The notes under the pieces: generated by a model
What the model saw: only the letters and a program-made list of their open reading frames with translations
Database searches by the model: none
What the model was told of the DNA's origin: nothing
NCBI GenBank assembly: GCA_041161475.1
Contig: JBEAUL010000008.1
Coordinates: forward strand, 1-10,129
DNA: 10,129 nt
DNA from: JBEAUL01 sp041161475
Lineage (GTDB): Bacteria; Pseudomonadota; Gammaproteobacteria; UBA6186; Azoamicaceae
Direction: 5' to 3'
Position numbers and translations under genes: made by a program
Shown here: piece after piece, positions 7,017 to 10,129 of the stretch
Position numbering within the stretch: the stretch's first letter is position 1
Layout: each line of letters opens with the position of its first letter

Positions 7017-7942
7017 GAAATCGATTTGGTGATACATTTTATGAGCTGGCTTGTGAAGACAGTCGTTTAATGATTGTGGTCGCGGATATATCTCCTGCGG
7101 CATCTATGGAAAAGTTTAGACAGCAATACAAAGAGCGATTTATCAATACGGGTGTCTCAGAACAAAGCATGATGGGTATTTGTGCTGGATTGGCTTTAAA
7201 AGGAATGCGTCCCTTTGCTTATACCATTGCTACCTTTGTGTTATACCGTACCTTTGAATTTTGGCGAGACGACTGCGCTTATCAAGGCTTACCAGTAACC
7301 CTTGTTGGGATTGGTGGAGGAGTGAATTATTCCACCTTAGGGGGTACCCATCATGCAATGGAAGACATTGCCATTGCGTCTGCTGTACCAAACATGCAAA
7401 TTATTGCGCCTTGCGATCCCGATGAAGTGAGTTTAGCAACTGCCTGGTGTGCGAAAGAAAATACAAGCGGTCCCGTATATTTGCGCTTAGGTAAAGCAGG
7501 TGAACCTATTTTAACCCAACAGGTAGAACCTTTTGTATTTGGAAAACTACGCTATATCGTCCGGGGTGAAAAAATTGGGTTTATCAGTTACGGTGTGGTA
7601 CTAAAAATGGTGATAGAAGCATCCAAAATAGTATCAGAAAAAGTGGGGCATGCGGTTACGGTTGTAAATTGTCATACCTTAAAACCTTTAGATAAATCTG
7701 GTTTACATGATTTTCTAGCAAATCATGATAAAGTGATTGTGGTTGAAGAAATGGTGCCCACGGGTGGATTAACATCTCAGGTAAAAGCCTTGGCCTTCGA
7801 TCATCAATTGAAATGCAAAATTGCCTCAATCACCTTAAAAGATGCATTCTTGCATGTTTATGGTTCACATCTAGATTTACTCGCGGCGCACGGGATTAGT
7901 CCTGAACATATTGTCGCAGCCACTGAATCACTAAAGGGATAG
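7013..7942 (+). CDS. Transketolase, C-terminal (pyrimidine-binding) subunit
   Basis: This 309-residue protein is the second half of the split transketolase. Residues about 1-170 form the pyrimidine-binding domain. INTGVSEQ (44-51) holds Glu50, the residue that activates the thiamine aminopyrimidine in this superfamily, and FAYTIATFVLYRTFEFWRD (68-86) and GGTHHAMED (110-118) are typical. Residues about 185-300 are the transketolase C-terminal domain, including VVEEMVPTGGL around genomic 7740-7770. No catalytic residue is visibly missing. It has no clear ribosome site of its own and begins at the ATGA shared with gene 7, so its translation is probably coupled. It is followed after four bases by a methyltransferase. 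Homology with pyruvate dehydrogenase E1 beta and DXS is expected, but the sequence pattern and the partner favour transketolase. Confidence 0.92.
   Translation: MRNRFGDTFYELACEDSRLMIVVADISPAASMEKFRQQYKERFINTGVSEQSMMGICAGLALKGMRPFAYTIATFVLYRTFEFWRDDCAYQGLPVTLVGIGGGVNYSTLGGTHHAMEDIAIASAVPNMQIIAPCDPDEVSLATAWCAKENTSGPVYLRLGKAGEPILTQQVEPFVFGKLRYIVRGEKIGFISYGVVLKMVIEASKIVSEKVGHAVTVVNCHTLKPLDKSGLHDFLANHDKVIVVEEMVPTGGLTSQVKALAFDHQLKCKIASITLKDAFLHVYGSHLDLLAAHGISPEHIVAATESLKG
7934..7939 (+). promoter_or_regulatory. Ribosome binding site AAGGGA of gene 9
   Basis: AAGGGA lies seven bases before ATG 7947, within the last codons of gene 8, and fixes the start of the second methyltransferase. Confidence 0.6.
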
Positions 7943-7946
7943 CCAC

Positions 7947-8609
7947 ATGTCTGAACCACAGTATCAAGATGCGATAAAAAACATTCAAAAAGTCGGTGTA
8001 GAGAAGTTAGGCTACATGAGTTCATGGTCGTGGCATGACGACCCAAGGCGATTGGCTTTTGTCTTATCTCGTTATAAATTTGTTGCCAAAATGCTCGAAG
8101 GGGCAAACAGTGTATTAGAAGTGGGTTGTGGCGATGGGTTTGCTTCTAGAGTCGTCAGGCAAACGGTTGGCAGTTTGACTGGGATTGATTTTGATCCGGC
8201 GTTTATCAAAAATGCACGTGAAAATGTGTCAAAAAAATGGCCTATCGTTTTTGAAGAACACGATATTTTAGCAAAACCCTATGCTAAAAAATTTGATGGT
8301 ATCTATTGCTTGGATGTGATGGAGCATATTTTACCCGAAAAAGAAAACCTATTTATTGAGCATTTACTGTGTTCTTTAAAAGAAACGGGTGCTTTAATTG
8401 TAGGCATGCCTTCGATTCAATCACAGGTGTATGGAAATGAACAAAGCAAAGCAGGACATGTCAATTGTAAAGATCATGCGGTGCTAAAGAATACCTTTAA
8501 AAAATATTTTCACCAGGTTTTCTTGTTTTCAATGAATGATGAAGTAATACATACAGGTTTTGGACCAATGGCACATTATTTAATTGTCATCTGTTGTTTA
8601 CCTAAATAA
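7947..8609 (+). CDS. Class I SAM-dependent methyltransferase (second, unrelated to gene 6)
   Basis: This 220-residue protein is a class I methyltransferase. Motif I is VLEVGCGDGF (56-65), strand 2 ends with TGIDFDP (78-84), and motif IV is YCLDVMEHI (120-128), a pattern near UbiG/methyltransferase-11 type enzymes. The N-terminal LGYMSSWSWHDDPRR (21-35) and RYKFVAKML (42-50) are distinctive, and the C-terminal AGHVNCKDHAVLKNTF (169-184) is family-specific. It shares little beyond the SAM core with gene 6, so the two probably act on different positions or substrates. It lies four bases after the transketolase C subunit, with a good ribosome site (AAGGGA, 7934-7939). Probable role: O- or C-methylation of a sugar intermediate. 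The target cannot be told. Confidence 0.88.
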   Translation: MSEPQYQDAIKNIQKVGVEKLGYMSSWSWHDDPRRLAFVLSRYKFVAKMLEGANSVLEVGCGDGFASRVVRQTVGSLTGIDFDPAFIKNARENVSKKWPIVFEEHDILAKPYAKKFDGIYCLDVMEHILPEKENLFIEHLLCSLKETGALIVGMPSIQSQVYGNEQSKAGHVNCKDHAVLKNTFKKYFHQVFLFSMNDEVIHTGFGPMAHYLIVICCLPK

Positions 8610-8636
8610 TCTTATCAAAGTAAAAATAAGTTATAC

Positions 8637-8642
8637 AAGGAA
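8637..8642 (+). promoter_or_regulatory. Ribosome binding site AAGGAA of gene 10
   Basis: AAGGAA lies nine bases before ATG 8652 in the AT-rich 42-base gap after gene 9. It is one of the clearer sites in the window, consistent with gene 10 being translated independently rather than by overlap. Confidence 0.6.
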
Positions 8643-8651
8643 TGGAATAAA

Positions 8652-9650
8652 ATGGGAAAAAAGTACGTTATTTTAGGCGGAGGAGGGGCCTTTGGTCTGG
8701 TGACGGCAGACTATTTATTAAAAAACACAGATTGTGAGAGTGTAACTAATATTGGGAGAAATTATCCTAAAAGTGCATGCTTTACCTTAAATGTCGGAAA
8801 CGGGGATAAACGATATAGCTACCATGCTTACCATATTACCTATGAGATTGATTTGCTCATGGAATTTTTAGATACGTTTCGTCCAGATATTATCATCAAT
8901 TATGCAGCTCAAGGAGAAAGCGCAGCTTCTTGGAAAAATGCCTGGCGTTTTTTTGAGACCAACGCAGTTGCGCTGTCGAAGTTGGTTGAGTTATTAATGC
9001 AGAGAGACTATCTAGAGCGGTTTATTCAAATCAGCACTTCTGAGCTGTATGGCTCAGCGCATACAGAGCCTTTTGTTGAGACATCGCCCCTAGTGCCTTC
9101 TAGCCCCTATGCGGCATCGAAAGCAGCTTTCGACATGTATCTGTTGTCTGTACATTCGGCTTTGAAATTTCCCATGCATATTATTCGCCCTTCTAATGCT
9201 TATTGTCCAGGGCAATTATTACATCGGGTGATTCCGAGAGCAATTTTATGTGGATTAACCAAACAAAAGCTTCCCTTGGAAGGGGGGGGGATGGCAGAAA
9301 AATCCTATATACATGCCAGAGATTTGGCCCATGCCATTTTTTTGGTGAGCGAAAAAGCGAAACTGGGAACAACCTATAATGTTGGGCCGGATAAAGCCAT
9401 TGCAATCAAAGATTTGGTCCAAAAAATTGCAACACTCATGGATATTTCAATGGATGCATTGTGTAGCATCGTTCCCGATAGACTTGGGCAGGATACTCGG
9501 TATTGGTTGGATTCATCGGCCATTAAACGAGACTTAGGTTGGCAACAAACCATTACGCTTGAGGCTGGTTTACAAGAAATGATTGAATGGTGTAAAAAAT
9601 ATCAAACAGAACTGATGCATTATCCGCAAGTGTATCAACTAAGGGCTTGA
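8652..9650 (+). CDS. NAD-dependent epimerase/dehydratase, RmlB/GMD-like SDR
   Basis: This 332-residue extended SDR has ILGGGGAFG (7-15, GxxGxxG), INYAAQGES (82-90), ISTSELYG (127-134), YAASK (153-157), RPSNAYCPGQ (179-188) and a C-terminal DRLGQDTRYWLDSSAIKRDLGW block around genomic 9475-9540, all close to dTDP-glucose 4,6-dehydratases. The RmlB active-site TDE is TSE (129-131), as in GDP-mannose 4,6-dehydratases, so the Glu needed for water elimination is kept. It may be a 4,6-dehydratase, an epimerase or another nucleotide-sugar SDR; the length matches the family. Gly211-Gly213 are encoded by nine consecutive G (9282-9290), a likely slippage site: one extra G would end translation at TAA 9377-9379, one less at TGA 9346-9348. 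In this copy the frame is intact. A ribosome site is at 8637-8642. Confidence 0.9.
   Translation: MGKKYVILGGGGAFGLVTADYLLKNTDCESVTNIGRNYPKSACFTLNVGNGDKRYSYHAYHITYEIDLLMEFLDTFRPDIIINYAAQGESAASWKNAWRFFETNAVALSKLVELLMQRDYLERFIQISTSELYGSAHTEPFVETSPLVPSSPYAASKAAFDMYLLSVHSALKFPMHIIRPSNAYCPGQLLHRVIPRAILCGLTKQKLPLEGGGMAEKSYIHARDLAHAIFLVSEKAKLGTTYNVGPDKAIAIKDLVQKIATLMDISMDALCSIVPDRLGQDTRYWLDSSAIKRDLGWQQTITLEAGLQEMIEWCKKYQTELMHYPQVYQLRA
9282..9290 (+). repeat. G9 homopolymer tract inside gene 10 (possible phase-variation tract)
   Basis: Nine consecutive G encode Gly211-213 in the present frame. No other G or C run of this length is seen in the window, which stands out in AT-rich DNA. A one-base gain or loss would cut the protein to roughly 225-245 residues, removing the C-terminal substrate-binding part. 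Poly-G/C tracts in surface-carbohydrate genes are known phase-variation switches in, for example, Campylobacter; here it is only a candidate. Confidence 0.7.
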
Positions 9651-9658
9651 GCTATTGT

Positions 9659-10129
9659 ATGGAATCAAGTAGTCCTGAAGTAAAGCGCATTGTTTCTTTA
9701 GACTTATTGCGATTTTTAGCCGCTATTTTCGTTGTTTTTGGACACATTCACGTAGAATGTATAAAAATTACAAGTATGATCGGACAGTGGTTTTTTTTTG
9801 GCATGCGTTCTGTCGGGATGACTTTTTTTTTCATCCTCAGTGGATTTGTTATTTCCATTAATTACCCCATTTTAGGTAAAAAAGGGATTGGGTTAAAGCG
9901 CTACTTCATTCATCGTATTTCGCGTATTTATCCACTGTTTATATTGATTTTTCTTTATGAAATGTTATATGTTGGAAATTTTCCTAGAGAAACAACCGTC
10001 TTAGATGTATTCACATTCTTTTGCTCTTATGTTACTTTAACACATGCTTGGTTTTACAGTGAATTTGCTCACACAATATTTTCAATATTTATTTTTGGTG
10101 TTTCTTGGTCCTTGAGCGTAGAGTTTTTC
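9659..10129 (+). CDS. Acyltransferase family 3 (OafA/YrhL-like) integral membrane protein, 3' end missing
   Basis: This frame starts at ATG 9659 and is open to the right edge (157 codons visible of an expected 330-400 or more). Family-3 acyltransferases are multi-pass inner-membrane proteins that transfer acetyl or other acyl groups to surface sugars. The start of the domain is unmistakable: VSLDLLRFLAAIFVVFGH (12-29) gives the first membrane helix with the conserved Arg18 and His29; FFFILSGFVIS (56-66) is the second; RYFIHRISRIYP (81-92) carries the conserved Arg-rich loop; WSLSVEFF (150-157) holds the conserved Glu155. Membrane segments are about 14-32, 45-67, 88-105 and 138-157. It starts eight bases after gene 10. 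Its ribosome site is weak (AAGGG at 9641-9645, 13 bases away). Two nine-T runs (9791-9799, 9823-9831) lie in the coding region. It likely O-acylates the polysaccharide; acyl group and acceptor are unknown. Confidence 0.88.
   Translation, partial: MESSSPEVKRIVSLDLLRFLAAIFVVFGHIHVECIKITSMIGQWFFFGMRSVGMTFFFILSGFVISINYPILGKKGIGLKRYFIHRISRIYPLFILIFLYEMLYVGNFPRETTVLDVFTFFCSYVTLTHAWFYSEFAHTIFSIFIFGVSWSLSVEFF
9791..9831 (+). repeat. Two T9 tracts inside the acyltransferase gene
   Basis: T9 runs at 9791-9799 and 9823-9831 encode Phe-rich membrane segments. They could arise simply from AT-rich coding of Phe, but a slip in either would truncate the acyltransferase early. Confidence 0.5.

Larger units (their letters stand above)
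1..10129 (+). other. Probable single operon for unusual-sugar biosynthesis within a surface-polysaccharide locus
   Basis: All eleven genes run in one direction. Genes 1-6 are chained by overlaps of 4, 4, 7, 10 and 14 bases, genes 7-8 by 4 bases, and the remaining gaps are 63, 4, 42 and 8 bases. No intrinsic terminator (GC hairpin plus T run) was found between genes. The content (four SDR/dehydrogenase proteins, Gfo/Idh, kinase-nucleotidyltransferase, split transketolase, two methyltransferases, acyltransferase) fits a polysaccharide locus. The locus continues beyond both edges. Confidence 0.7.

Noticed and set aside
6219..7942. Reading genes 7-8 as 1-deoxyxylulose-5-phosphate synthase or pyruvate dehydrogenase E1
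   Set aside because: DXS is a single long chain, and the N subunit shows transketolase-type SKGHG, GSLGHGL and KGKGVSFMEN motifs.
8584..8612. Promoter-like TTGTCA (8584-8589) with TAATCT 17 bases later before gene 10
   Set aside because: The -10 match is poor (about half of consensus) and the -35 lies in coding sequence; AT-rich DNA produces such matches by chance.

Overview
The window is one stretch of eleven co-directional (+ strand) genes. It looks like part of a surface-polysaccharide (O-antigen, capsule or LPS) locus of a Gram-negative bacterium. The base composition is AT-rich (my impression is roughly 40% GC, not counted), with frequent A and T runs and mostly ATG starts. The gene families and style suggest a gammaproteobacterium, possibly of the Legionella/Coxiella type. 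That taxonomic guess is weak and rests on general impression only.

Layout: (1) the 3' part of a UDP-sugar 4-epimerase-like SDR, cut by the left edge; (2) a fused cytidylyltransferase-PfkB kinase with the HldE domains in reverse order; (3) a Gfo/Idh/MocA sugar oxidoreductase; (4) a UDP-glucose/GDP-mannose dehydrogenase homologue that appears to lack the catalytic cysteine; (5) a second SDR with YxxxH in place of YxxxK; (6) a SAM methyltransferase; (7, 8) a transketolase split into N- and C-terminal subunits; (9) a second SAM methyltransferase; (10) a dehydratase/epimerase-type SDR carrying a nine-G tract in its coding region; (11) the 5' part of an integral-membrane acyltransferase-3 protein, cut by the right edge.

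Genes 1 to 6 overlap head to tail (4 to 14 bases) and so do genes 7 and 8. The only gaps are 63 bases (6/7, counted to the ATG of gene 7), 4 bases (8/9), 42 bases (9/10) and 8 bases (10/11). No stretch longer than 63 bases lacks a gene. No tRNA, rRNA, CRISPR array, insertion sequence, convincing promoter or intrinsic terminator was seen.

How the genes may work together: no glycosyltransferase, flippase or polymerase is visible. The ten soluble proteins are almost all sugar- or sugar-nucleotide-modifying enzymes: activation (kinase plus nucleotidyl transfer), four or five NAD(P)-dependent steps, a two-carbon ketol transfer and two methylations. The simplest reading is a dedicated pathway for one or two unusual sugars, perhaps a branched or higher-carbon sugar in which the split transketolase adds a C2 unit to a keto-sugar. 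The exact product cannot be read from the sequence. Several enzymes depart from family consensus at catalytic positions, which hints at non-standard chemistry. The G9 tract in gene 10, and less strongly the A11 tract in gene 4 and two T9 tracts in gene 11, could make the surface structure prone to slippage-driven variation.
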